A stretch of 64,000 bases of DNA, taken from the NCBI GenBank assembly GCA_023159155.1, contig JAJNNX010000047.1:409009-473008 (forward strand), given 5' to 3'. The stretch comes from Ustulina deusta. Taxonomy: Eukaryota > Ascomycota > Sordariomycetes > Xylariales > Xylariaceae. Shown here piece after piece: positions 22,634-32,536 of this stretch. The notes under the pieces were generated by a model. The model made no database searches, was not told the DNA's origin, and saw only the letters and a list, made by a program, of their open reading frames with translations. A program made the position numbers and the translations under genes. The stretch's first letter is position 1; each line of letters starts with the position of its first letter.

Positions 22634-23778
22634 TTATGTGCTCTTGTAAGGCGTACCTGATGGGATCTCTAGCTCCTCGGAGTCTTCGTCTGGCAAGGTG
22701 ATCACTGTGTTGCCTGTCCCGCCCCCCGTCCTGCCTAGCCGCTCGAAATCTTGGTCTGCAGTCTCGCAATCCTTCGCCAGGCAGACATATGGATGTAGAT
22801 CTCGGAATACATGCCTTCTATGTTGGAAATTAATAATTATTCGCGATCGGATTATGATATCTCTTACTGCCATGCTGATTTTGACCTTGCAATGATTATC
22901 GTGTAGCAGAACGGGCATTCAAATGGCCCGTTCTTTGCCCCTGCCGGCAAGGGGGGGACGCGTAATTGGTCCGGTGCATTTGTTGATGATGCATAAGAAG
23001 TCTGAGAAAGCCCCGTCTCGGACACCACGTCGTCATCTATCAGCGTTAGGTCGAATGCCTCGTCCCCTTTCAAAGCTTCTGGAATCGAAGATGCGATTGT
23101 GCTCCTGGGAATCGTCCAAGTTTTATCACTATCATCCGAATCAATCCCGTACGATAAAGCATCGCGATGAGCTTCTCGGCATTTAAAATATTGTCGGCGG
23201 CGCGAAATAGCTTTCCCAAGTCGTTCAGATATCTCCCGATCAATGTTAGGGAACTTAGCTTGTACATGCTCTATATCGTAAGGTTCGTAGTGGCCAGCGT
23301 CCGAGGAGTTTAACGCTCGAAACCGGTCGTGTGGTGCCGGATTACGTATTGATATAGAGAGCCCCAGAAGGCAGGTGTTAATATCTGTTATATTCCTAAG
23401 AATTTGCCCTAATTCGGTATTAGGAGTAGTAGATAAGTAAAACTCGTCGTCATCTGAAGCATCTTCGTTGGGAAGTTTGTCCCATGGCAACCTTTCACCT
23501 CGAACAATCGAAGCAGCATCCTCAAACATTCGAGATAGAGATTGAAGTAACCGTAGCACTTGGGTCTTGAGGTGTGACGCATCCCTTAGGCGGTAATCCA
23601 AAGAGCTCCTCCCCGCTTGATGGGCCCGTATGTTACCAGCCCATACCTTGAACCGGTGCAGCTCATTTTGAACTTCGAAGATGTGGATCTCTCCCTCGTT
23701 CCATGCACTTTCCTTCAAAATCAACGCTTCGAATGTTTTCACACAATTGGTGACGATTTTGCTGATATTTCTGTTCAT
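22634..23778 (-). CDS. Fungal C2H2-type zinc-finger domain protein, short form, 364 aa
   Basis: Two exons, 22,868-23,778 and 22,634-22,817, around a 50-nt intron (GTAAGA...CATAG on the minus strand). Splicing turns an apparent early stop into a continuous frame of 364 residues. Residues 1-120 match the start of a common fungal family (FKVWAGNIRAHQAGRSSLDY, then a run about bound length and Leu-rich helices). Near residues 288-291 is CPFC, followed across the intron by 'RHVFRDLHPYVCLAKDC', the family's degenerate C2H2 region. In many relatives this is followed by further fingers or NACHT/ankyrin regions, but here it ends soon after with a Gly-rich tail, so the protein looks C-terminally truncated. 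It diverges from the DUF7580-type gene 240 bp away. Function unknown; roles in recognition or regulation are inference. Confidence 0.75.
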
Positions 23779-24019
23779 TCTATTTCTAGAGCCGGGTTAG
23801 TGAGCAATTAAGTCGACGGGGGAAATTGCTTGCGAAAATATGAGACGAGAAGGCTACAGCTCCGAGAGGGGTAACAGGACTTTCGTCCAATCATTGCATC
23901 TATACGCCTTAAGCAACCCCTCTATCTCCTTTGGCGCCAGGTTTCATTTTCGCCCCAGGTCCTTTACTGGATTAACGTTGTCTCATCTTCGCGAACTGGT
24001 GCGTTATAGTAAATCCCAA
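23779..24019. promoter_or_regulatory. Shared divergent promoter region
   Basis: About 240 bp separate the start of the minus-strand C2H2-type gene from the chosen start of the plus-strand DUF7580-type gene, so both promoters must lie here. No clear TATA box or named factor site was identified. If the in-frame upstream ATG at 23,840 were used, the gap would shrink to 61 bp. Confidence 0.5.
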
Positions 24020-25856
24020 ATGGCCGGCATTGAAGTTGCAGGCCTTATTTTGGGAGGAATCCCGCTCGTCATCTCAGCGATGGAACACTACGCGGACACC
24101 GTATCAACACTAGGGAGATATCGAAGATACAAGCTTGAGCTTGAAACAGTCATTAATATTCTCGAGACGGAGAGAGTGAAATTGATGAACACATTTGAAA
24201 AACTTCTGGTAGGAATTGTCCCAAATGGGAAAATTGAGAATATAATCGAGAATCCATTTGGAAAATCTTGGAAGGACGATGAGGTTCATGCCAAGATCCG
24301 CGAGAGGCTGTGGGAGTCCTTTACTGTCTTTGAGAAAACAGTTAACAACGTTCATGCCGCAATCCAAGAAATGAAGAGCCGACTGGGTCTTCAACCCGAC
24401 GGAAAGGTAAGTGCCCCTCTCTACTTATCTTTAGCAATAATGTCTTATCAATCTTAATTTCAGGTCAGGTGGGTTGACGGCAACGCTTTCAAACGAGAGC
24501 TCAAACGCATAACTTTTACCCTGCAGAAAGCAAGCTACGACGACCCCTTGGTCAGAATCACGAATCACAGATGGTATTAGTCGCCTCGAGACTCTCACAT
24601 CACAAAGTATTGACTTGGAGGATCAACGAAGGCGGCGTTCACAGTTCCGCGTTCTGGGTCTTCTCAGGGAAACTATGCAGAGTATTTATCATGCTTTCAA
24701 AGGCAGTCTATGCCAGAGAATTCATAATCTAAATCTGGAGCTGGTCGTCAGGACAGCTCACATCACTCCACATGATGAAGACGACAAGATCACGAAAGAC
24801 TTTTCTTTCCAGATAGTGGTAGGCATTCATCCTAACTCAGAATTAGGTGGCATCTATTTTAAAGATAGGTCAGAGGTGTGGGAAGAGGTGATCGTGAAGG
24901 AGGTTACACTGTCTACGCCCACAAAGACAGCTTCCTCATCGCCTGATCCAAGTTCGGGCAAAAAAGTTAGAAGCAAGATTGTGAGGTTTTTATCCACCCC
25001 AACGATCATCATTAGCAAAACGGGTACGCCGATGTCTAAGGAAAGCCAAGCGAGCTCAACGATTGTGCTATGCCAGATAGCGGCCCCAACCACAGGCCTG
25101 ATCGCAGGTACTTCGAGTAAGCTTGACGGCACACCGTTGAACCTATGCGAGACCTTACGGAAGTCTCAGAAGCAGCGTTTCCAAGATTGTTACGGATACA
25201 TAACGGATACTCGAAGCAATAATTGCCGACGATATGGAGTGCACCCAACTACGAAGGTGGTGGATGACGACTCCTGGTCGACCATTCCTCTGAGCCAAGC
25301 TTTGGGCCATAAATCTACAGACTTGCCTCAATTAACGTACCAAGACCGACTATATCTAGCTGTCGTGGTATCCTCAAGCGTGCTGCAGCTTCACCAGACC
25401 TCCTGGCTTCCGGGAAAACTTACGAGTGCGGACATTTTCTTCATCAAGAGAGGGGATATCTCATTGTTCAAGCACGCTTTCATCACACAACGAATACCCG
25501 AGAGTGTTCGCCCGGGAACCAGTGGATCATCGAATTGGAAATATCTCCGCTACAACACAGCTATCATGAGCCTGGGGATTCTTCTCATTGAACTCATACT
25601 CGGGAGATCTCTACACAGAACCGATGCCTCGGAGACGCCAGAATCAGAGTTTTTATCCGACTATGCTGCTACTCAAGAGCTCTTGAACACGGTGTACCAA
25701 TGGGGAGGTCTTGGGTACGGCGATGCAGTGCGTCGATGTCTAAATTGGCACTCGTATCGGGAAAACGTGAATTGGGAAGATGAGGAATTTCGTCATGATT
25801 TCTACAGCAGCGTTGTTGCTCCTCTTGAAGAAGTGTTGAAGCATGCCATAACGTAG
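24020..25856 (+). pseudogene. DUF7580-type fungal protein, frameshifted by a 7-bp tandem duplication
   Basis: Start chosen at ATG 24,020 because the family typically opens with 'MAGIEVAGLILGGIPLVIS', a hydrophobic N-terminal helix; an in-frame ATG at 23,840 adds 60 unlikely residues. Exon 1 is 24,020-24,406, then a 57-nt intron (GTAAGT...TTTCAG) to 24,463. The second exon breaks after about 30 codons: GAATCAC occurs twice in a row (24,555-24,561 and 24,562-24,568). This shifts the frame to a TAG, while the family-like frame continues from about 24,570 to the stop at 25,854. The C-terminal part has the family's kinase-like fold signature ('LHQTSWLPGKLTSADIFF', 'YNTAIMSLGILLIELILG'). Relatives often sit near incompatibility or cell-death genes; that role is inference. 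Alternatives: a sequencing error, or an unusual intron removing the region. Confidence 0.72.
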
Positions 25857-27248
25857 CCCTTGTCAGCTAGCCATAATGGGACAGTTCCGGAGTTTTGGTA
25901 AAGACTTGGTGAGGGACTGGGTTAAGAACGACTGATTTTGTTAGGTATGAGCAGTCGTATTGTTGGGTTGCATTGATTGATTAGTGGTCTAGTTTATTGA
26001 AACAACCAATTATACAATAAGCAAATTGATATCAAAGGCCTCAGTATATGTTACCTTCGGGTAACCTTACCCCTTTGTTTTATAAATAATTTCGCTATGT
26101 GTGATATCTGTAATATTACAGGCAGCTTGGTTCAAGGCACAACGATCCCCTATATCCTGAGAACATAATCTACTTGAAGAAGGAAGGAAAGAGAAACTAT
26201 TCTGGATATCTGCGACCGCGAGATATAGGCCGTTTGTATGGCTAGCTCGTAATTCTGCTATCGCAACTATTCACTCTGGCAATGGGCGGTTTTCCAGTAC
26301 TGATTCAATAAGATACACGCACCAACCACTTCGTATGTGAAGCTAGGTACGTACCACCCATTCTGACAACTGGCTAAGCTGCAATTCCAGCCATAGGTTA
26401 GCCACAGGCTGTCACACTACCAAGTTTAAATCGCATCGAACACCGCCTTTTATTTGTTCGGTTCTTTTGTTGGTCTTTAAGTTGCAGGGCCAATGAGGTA
26501 TCTGTTTTGTGAGACCCGCTTCCGGGGTAGTGCCGTTAAGCGGGCAGATCATAGACGATCAGTTCGGATCCTATCAGCGTTAGCATGTGACGGTGGCTGT
26601 CCTTACCTCTCCGGGTAGATGGCGCAATGCGGGTGAGCGCATGAAATCCCCATAAATTCATAGTGCTTTGCGGGGGAATGCGGGGGAATGTGGGGGAATG
26701 CGGAGTCTGCCCGCATTGAGTCTTGAGTGATCCACCGCAAAATATCATAGCACGAGCGTTGAAATAGTTCGAATATTGAGAGTAATTGGTGCGGTTATAG
26801 CTAGTCACACGTTGGTAAGCAGTTCTTGCATGGTCCATAATAATAAATGCTAAAATAGAAATAGCTCGAATGTATTGGCTAGCCGATCGCTTCAGTTCAT
26901 GGCGCTGCTCGGGTGAGAACGGGTGTATCCGTGGGACTCTTTCGACCCAAGATCCCACACTGAAACTCGTTAGTATGATTTTGAATCTATTCGGATATGG
27001 TAGCTCTACGGATAGGTAATATAGGCCTATGAGTCTTAGAAGGCGATTTGGAATGACCAGCATGTGAGCTAACCCCGAGTCTAATACATACAGCTAAAGA
27101 TCAGCTCCCCCCGCCCCCTCCAAGGGGTATTTCACTATCTCTCCTGTTTTGAGGGGCTTAATTATTCACACGATTGATGTACTTTAACATAATCTCTCGT
27201 TACGTTGCCTACCTTGAAAAGATATACGAAGAATATATAAGCCCAACG
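25857..27248. other. Intergenic; one doubtful minus-strand frame
   Basis: A 175-codon minus frame (26,536-27,063) has no recognisable domain and crosses a short tandem repeat, so I do not call it a gene. The rest shows nothing. The last ~150 bp should hold the promoter of the sugar transporter. Confidence 0.45.
26671..26703. repeat. 10-bp tandem repeat, 3 units
   Basis: CGGGGGAATG occurs at 26,671, 26,681 and (with T first) 26,691, followed by CGG. Confidence 0.85.
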
Positions 27249-29275
27249 ATGACAGTGCAGAGTGTTAACCAGCCCTATTTTGGGCTCAAGGGCAAACGGC
27301 TCACTTTTTGGATCACTGTAAGTATCCATTAAGTTGACTATCGCATCCCTTGTGACTGACTTGCTGATAAGGTGGCTTGTGCAACTGATATGAGTCTATT
27401 TGGTTATGATCAAGGTGTTTTCAGTAAGTCACGACTGTAAATTACAACTTTCTGGGTCTAACAGACGATTTAGGCGGTGTTGTAATCACGCAGAACTATC
27501 TTGATGTACACGACCTCAACGGCCCGGAGAAGACCAGCACCCTGTCGATCGTTACGTCTATTTATACGATCGGTTGTTTCTTGGGAGCCTTATTAGCTTT
27601 CTCTATTGGCGAAAAGCTTGGCCGCAGAAAGACGATTATCATGGGGACTGTGATCATGACGATTGGCGCAATTTTACAGACATCATCTTTCAGCGTACCT
27701 CACATGATTGTAGCACGCATTGTTACTGGGTAAGTAAACGCTGCATTTATCACGTAGATCCTTGGTGTAACTAACCCCCTTCAAGTATTGGGAATGGAAT
27801 CAACACCGCCACAGCACCTGTGTGGCAAACAGAGACATCGAAGGTCCAAAATCGCGGCAAACTCGTCCTTTTCGAGCTAGGCATGAACATTTTTGGCTTT
27901 ATGTTGAGTAACTGGGTTAACGTAAGACCCTAACCAAACTGATGAGCCTCTGGGATACATGCTGACCACACTTATTAGTATGTAAGTCAGCTGCACTACT
28001 CCGTTCGGCGACATATTGCAAAGAACGATAGCCGCTCAATTCGTGTCAATTTGCCACAAACTGTCGTGCTAATGAGCATAGGGACTATCGTATGTCGGTG
28101 GTCCTATTGGATGGCGACTGCCATTAGCGATTCAGCTGCTATTTTGTGTCATCATCTTCAGCACTGTCCCATGGCTCCCTGAATCTCCAAGGTACCTAAC
28201 CAGACACACACTTTTCCACGAGAACCTTCCATCTCACCATAGTTTGATAGGTGGTTGCTTGCACATGGGCGTGAAGACGAAGCTAGCCTTATTTTAGCCG
28301 ATCTCGAGAATAAACCGGTCGACGATCCAATAGTGGTCGCTGAGCGCCAAGCGATCGTATTCAGCATAGAATATGAACGGAAATATGCTATTAGATGGCG
28401 AGATCTTCTTCGCGGGAGAACGGCAGCAGGAACTAATACAGTGCGACGACTGCTTCTTGGTGTTGGCGCTCAGGCTTGCCAGCAGTTGGGTGGCATTAAC
28501 GTGCTGAGGTAAGCATGAAGATTTAAAGATGTTTGAAATTGTTGCAAATAATTATATACTAAAGTATCTTAGTTACTTTCTGCCTACGCTTCTAATCAAG
28601 TCTGTCCATCTCGAAGATAAGATGGCTCGGTTAATTGCCGCTCTTGCATCCGCTTCCTACCTATTCGCTTCGTTATTCGCGGCTCTAATTATAGAAAAAC
28701 TCGGCCGACGTATCATGATGCTCGGCTCGACGCTCATACAATTAGTTTGCTTCATTTTAATAGCACTGCTTCTCTATTTTACCGAAAAGCCAGGATATAT
28801 GTTCCAAACAGAGGTTGCGAAAGCAAGCGTCGTATGGTTCTTCATATTCTACATTGGTTTCGGTCTCGGAATGTTGGGCATCCCTTGGCTGTACCCGACA
28901 GAAATCAACAGTTTACCCATGAGAACAAAGGGAACTGCAGTGGCGACAATGGCAAACTGGATAACGAATTTCCTTGTGGTTGAGGTCACTCCGGCTGGCA
29001 TACAAAATCTGGGATGGAGATTCTACATCATTTGGGCAGTGATCAACGCTGTCATACTACCCATCATTTGGGCGTTCTTCCCTGAGACGGCTAATAGGTC
29101 ACTCGAGGACTTGGACCACTATTACCGCGACGATCCGCCTCTGTTGGTCATTAAAGACAAGGATGCCATTTCTATTTCCCGACCTCGGAGGTTCGCTATC
29201 TCGCAGAGCCATGATATTGAGGAGGCTGCACTCGAAGATTTGAGCAAACCTTCCGTCCAAATGTCAGGCGAATAA
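27249..29275 (+). CDS. MFS sugar transporter, 8 exons, 528 aa
   Basis: Plasma-membrane sugar porter of the major facilitator superfamily, moving a hexose or related sugar, probably with protons. Exons: 27,249-27,317; 27,372-27,423; 27,474-27,729; 27,786-27,921; 27,979-27,981; 28,082-28,191; 28,251-28,508; 28,573-29,275. These total 1,587 nt with all phases consistent. Motifs: GYDQGVFSG near residue 34, GEKLGRRKT in the loop after helix 2, PESPRW near 205-210, QQLGGIN near 286, EKLGRR, and PETANRSLED near 465. Length is normal for the family. The fifth exon is only 3 nt (TAT, one Tyr), supported by the family pattern WVNYG at this place and by good GT-AG signals on both sides, including a GTGCTAATGA branch site in the following 100-nt intron. 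The substrate cannot be told from sequence. Confidence 0.9.
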
Positions 29276-30546
29276 GAAAAATGAAACACCAGTCGGATCA
29301 AGAATGCAGAGTGGTATGCGGTTGAAGTCAGGGTTTCTGCAAATTTCGATCGTTGGATTATACTATTTGTGACTGGTAGTCACCGATAGAGGGTATTAAC
29401 ATCTCACCTCTTATGTAGAAACTAGATTTGTCTTACGCCTTTCAAATGACCGCTTTATTTAAATAAAAAGAAGTAAAGGCTACGTATTGGAGAATCTCAA
29501 CCTTATAGGTGGTCATTCCATCTTATTGCTTGGCTTGGGTTTAACTATCATCCTGACGTCATGTGGCTAGGGAAATCCCTAGGATGCTCGCCCCCTATGA
29601 GACATGTGTATATCTCTCTGTGGTGGGTTCTGCCAACAAAAAGGGCGGTCAGCGTCGGGTGATGTGGTGCGTAGTGACTACGGGGGGCAGAGGGATATGC
29701 ACTATAGTCTCCAAAGGTTAATTCTTAGTTACCCTGGCACCGCTTGGTATCGCATCATGTCCTGCATTAAAGCAGCAACGTCACTGCCTTATGATAGAAC
29801 ACGAAAGAGCTGATAGACGGCGTTACACTAGCCAGCTCAACTATGAATTTCCGACTTCGAGGACTGGGTAGTCGTGTAGGAAAGATGCCAAGAATCCTCG
29901 ATTTTGAAGTTCGGGGATGCGTTCTAGCCTACTGAAAGCTACGATTGGCTGGCGGAGATGCATCTACATCAACCAATGAATCCTGGTGTTAGCACTGTCC
30001 CGCCGACTTCTCTTCACACAGAGACGTCATGGCAGTTTTTATATTAGTTCCATTGAAAGATTGCGGGAATTCCCAACGTGACGTTCAGAGATTCCTGACC
30101 TACGCTAGAACGGATCACTCGCTGTGTGCGTCACAATAGGTAAGTTGCGCGATTTTAGATTTGGAAAGCCATACATCTCAACGCTGAGCGGTATTGACGG
30201 GGTTGGCGGACTTATACATGTTAACCTGTCACATTCTAGCTCTCTGTAGGATCAGAGGGTGGTGACCAAACCAACAACACACTCTATTTTGTTAACTGTA
30301 GCACAGTGTATGTGATATGAAGTAAATATGAGCTACAAGCAACTAGCTCGCTGAAGTCGTAGACAATGGTCCACTATTTACCTATAGAAGGAAGGCGTAC
30401 AACACCACGTTTCCTAAAATCTATGGGAATACAGTGTGAAATATTAGAAATTACACATTGCTTGTGCGATAGCCGAGCTTTGACCACTAGTATACCTGTA
30501 ACCGTATTTATGATGAGTATGACGTAATCTATTAGAATTAAGCCTA
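29276..30546. other. Intergenic, nothing recognised
   Basis: Normal-composition DNA between the transporter and the MITE. Open frames are short, overlapping and without motifs. Confidence 0.5.
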
Positions 30547-31029
30547 ACGCATCCCACAAGCTCGTTTCGCACTTTTTCTTGGCGTATTTTTACGCTAGTT
30601 TTGTACTATAAAACTACTTACTTTAGTTTTTTAAATAACTTTATAAATATAAGCCCTACAACCTAATAAATTAGATCTTTAGAATCTTAACTAAATAAAA
30701 AATCTAAATATAATTTTGTTAATTTAATAGCTATTTTATTTCTAAAATTATTTAAGTTCTAAAAATTACAGGGATTATTTTAGCGTACTTTTTTATAACA
30801 CTATAAATAAAATAGCTATAAAATTATAATAAATATATTTAGGATTTCTATTTAGTTAGGATTCCAAAAATCTAAATTATTAGTCCGTACGATTTATATT
30901 GACTAAGTTATATAAATATGGAGTAAGTAGCTTTGCTATAAAAATTGGAGTAAGAGAACTGCCAAGAAAGTGCGAAACGAGCTTGTGTGCGAAACGAGCT
31001 TGTGTGCGAAACGAGCTTGTGGGATGCGT
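30547..31029. mobile_element. MITE with TA target duplication and triplicated end unit
   Basis: 483-bp AT-rich element with terminal inverted repeats starting ACGCATCCCACAAGCTCG and ending with its exact reverse complement, flanked by TA on both sides (30,545-30,546 and 31,030-31,031). This fits a Tc1/mariner (Fot1/pogo-like) non-autonomous element. The left end has one copy of the sub-terminal unit CACAAGCTCGTTTCG. The right end has three tandem 20-bp copies (30,970-31,022). No transposase frame. The inverted repeat continues inward on both sides with TTCTTGGC. Confidence 0.88.
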
Positions 31030-31343
31030 TATAAGTAAACAAAGAATATAAGTGCGGATTGCTTGTCTCGGAAGGTTATGGCGCCTCTACAATACAATTA
31101 CCGAAGAAGGGTAAGGGAAGCGGACAGTAATATATTGCAAGTGCGCTTAAGATTAAGATGTTCGCGCGAGCTTGGTAGCCTCAAAATACCACCCAGGCAG
31201 CTCATATAAACCTCCCGATTATGAGCATCTAGTAAGACTAAGTAGATGCTGATGTTGCATTTATTGATTGATTTGTTGTTCGGCAGGGAGGGGTTTTCTA
31301 ATTGATATTACTACGCGTAGACGCTGCCGAAGGAACCTTTGCT

Positions 31344-32091
31344 TCAAGTATCATGTAACGCCGGATTTCCATCTAGTCTTAGTAATTTGGCCGCATTCTT
31401 CCAGCGAATCCCTTCCAGTTCCTCTCCATTGACCATCCCACTCTCTTCCAACTCTTCCAACCATTTCCATGCATCGGGACTCTTCGAAAACGGGCAGTCT
31501 ACGCTATACATGATCCTGTCATGCTTCGTATTTCGCAGAAGACAGGCTAGAGGATCCAACGCCCAATTTCCGCTTGTCGTCAACCATATGTTGTTGTCCC
31601 ACACCTCCTTGAATGATCTCTCTTTGCCCCACTGTGACGACACCCGTTGTATCCTCTGCATCATGTAAGGGATCTTCTCACCCATGTGACCAATGATGAT
31701 CTTGAGTCCTCGGAACCGGTCGAAGACGCCCCTGACGTATAGTCTCAAAACATGCTTCACGACACCGTCGTGTCAGCCGAATCCGAACGCGAGGATGGAC
31801 ATGTTCACCTCATTTGGCAGATGGGGTGACTTGTATGCGTCAGAGAGTCGTGCGGACGGCCATGTCGGGTGGATATAAATCGGAACATCCAACTTGGTCG
31901 CTTCCTCCCAAAGCGCATCGAAATCCGGGCCGTCGTAGTACAACCCACCTTCAGTATGGTTGTCGACTAGTGCGCCGAGAACTCTTACCCCATTCATTTC
32001 CCGGAACATGTCCGACGGAGCTCCGTCGCGGCTTCGGCTTGCGGGTCCTAAAAGCCGCTTGGAGGTTCGCAGGTCCGCACAGCGAGGCCTC
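31344..32091 (-). pseudogene. Amidohydrolase-2 family (ACMSD/resorcylate decarboxylase-like), broken
   Basis: Two minus-strand frames in the same phase (31,344 to about 31,772, and 31,776 upward) are split by one TGA at 31,773-31,775, where the family context FGFG-x-H predicts Trp. TGG to TGA is a single G-to-A change. Visible family signatures: IYIHPTWP (His), IIIGHMGEKIPY (His), YSVDCPFSKSP (metal-binding Asp) and a normal C-terminal end (NAAKLLRL). The 5' half is missing or degraded: upstream of 'MFREMNGVRVLGALV' the frame stops within about 80 nt. Living relatives decarboxylate aromatic acids such as 2,6-dihydroxybenzoate or aminocarboxymuconate semialdehyde, using a metal centre. Same strand and 450 bp downstream of the monooxygenase gene, so they may have formed one catabolic unit. 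Read-through of the TGA cannot be excluded but the missing 5' end argues against function. Confidence 0.78.
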
Positions 32092-32536
32092 TAGCTCCCG
32101 TCTCTAGTTCCCGTCTCGCTCTGTGCTGAAGCAAACATGCGACGGAGGCTTCCGGCGATAATACACCCCTGCGCCAAGACAACGCCATTCCCGCCACAGA
32201 GAGTAAGGTACTCCATTTGGGTAGCTGGCTGGTAAACAAGGTAACTACTATGGGTGTATAATTAGGTAACGATATCTAGGAAGTATGAATTTGGTCTATT
32301 GCTACCTTACACAGTTGATCTCAAGGCCTCTAGATCTACTACGTCGAAAGCCTCCTATTGTAAATACGTGATTTGTTATTGGGGGATCAAGTGATCATAG
32401 CAGAATATTACTCGATTGAACGCGATAACTAAGAAAAGAGTGTAACTATCGTGATGCCTTTTTTCTCCCTCTTGGCGTTGAGCGCCCCTTCAACTGTTCA
32501 GCCACCTCGGGTCTACTCACCCTACTTCAGTAGTTG
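32092..32536. other. Intergenic between amidohydrolase remnant and monooxygenase
   Basis: May contain the degraded 5' portion of the amidohydrolase (32,092-32,240 shows short frames) and the monooxygenase 3' region. No domain recognised. Confidence 0.4.

Noticed and set aside
22818..22867. Apparent stop after SAWQ in the C2H2-type gene
   Set aside because: A 50-nt intron joins the two frames and completes the expected RHVFRDLHPYVC motif.
26536..27063. 175-codon minus-strand frame as a gene
   Set aside because: No recognisable domain, crosses a 10-bp tandem repeat, and composition is not convincing; left as doubtful.
27574..28512. Sugar transporter appears broken into pieces with stops between them
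   Set aside because: All breaks are explained by seven GT-AG introns with consistent phases, giving one 528-residue protein.
32045..32085. A second frame (DPQAEAATELRR) as the true 5' part of the amidohydrolase with a CAG-to-TAG stop
   Set aside because: The alternative frame continuous with MFREMN is equally plausible, so I could not decide and do not claim the extra nonsense mutation.
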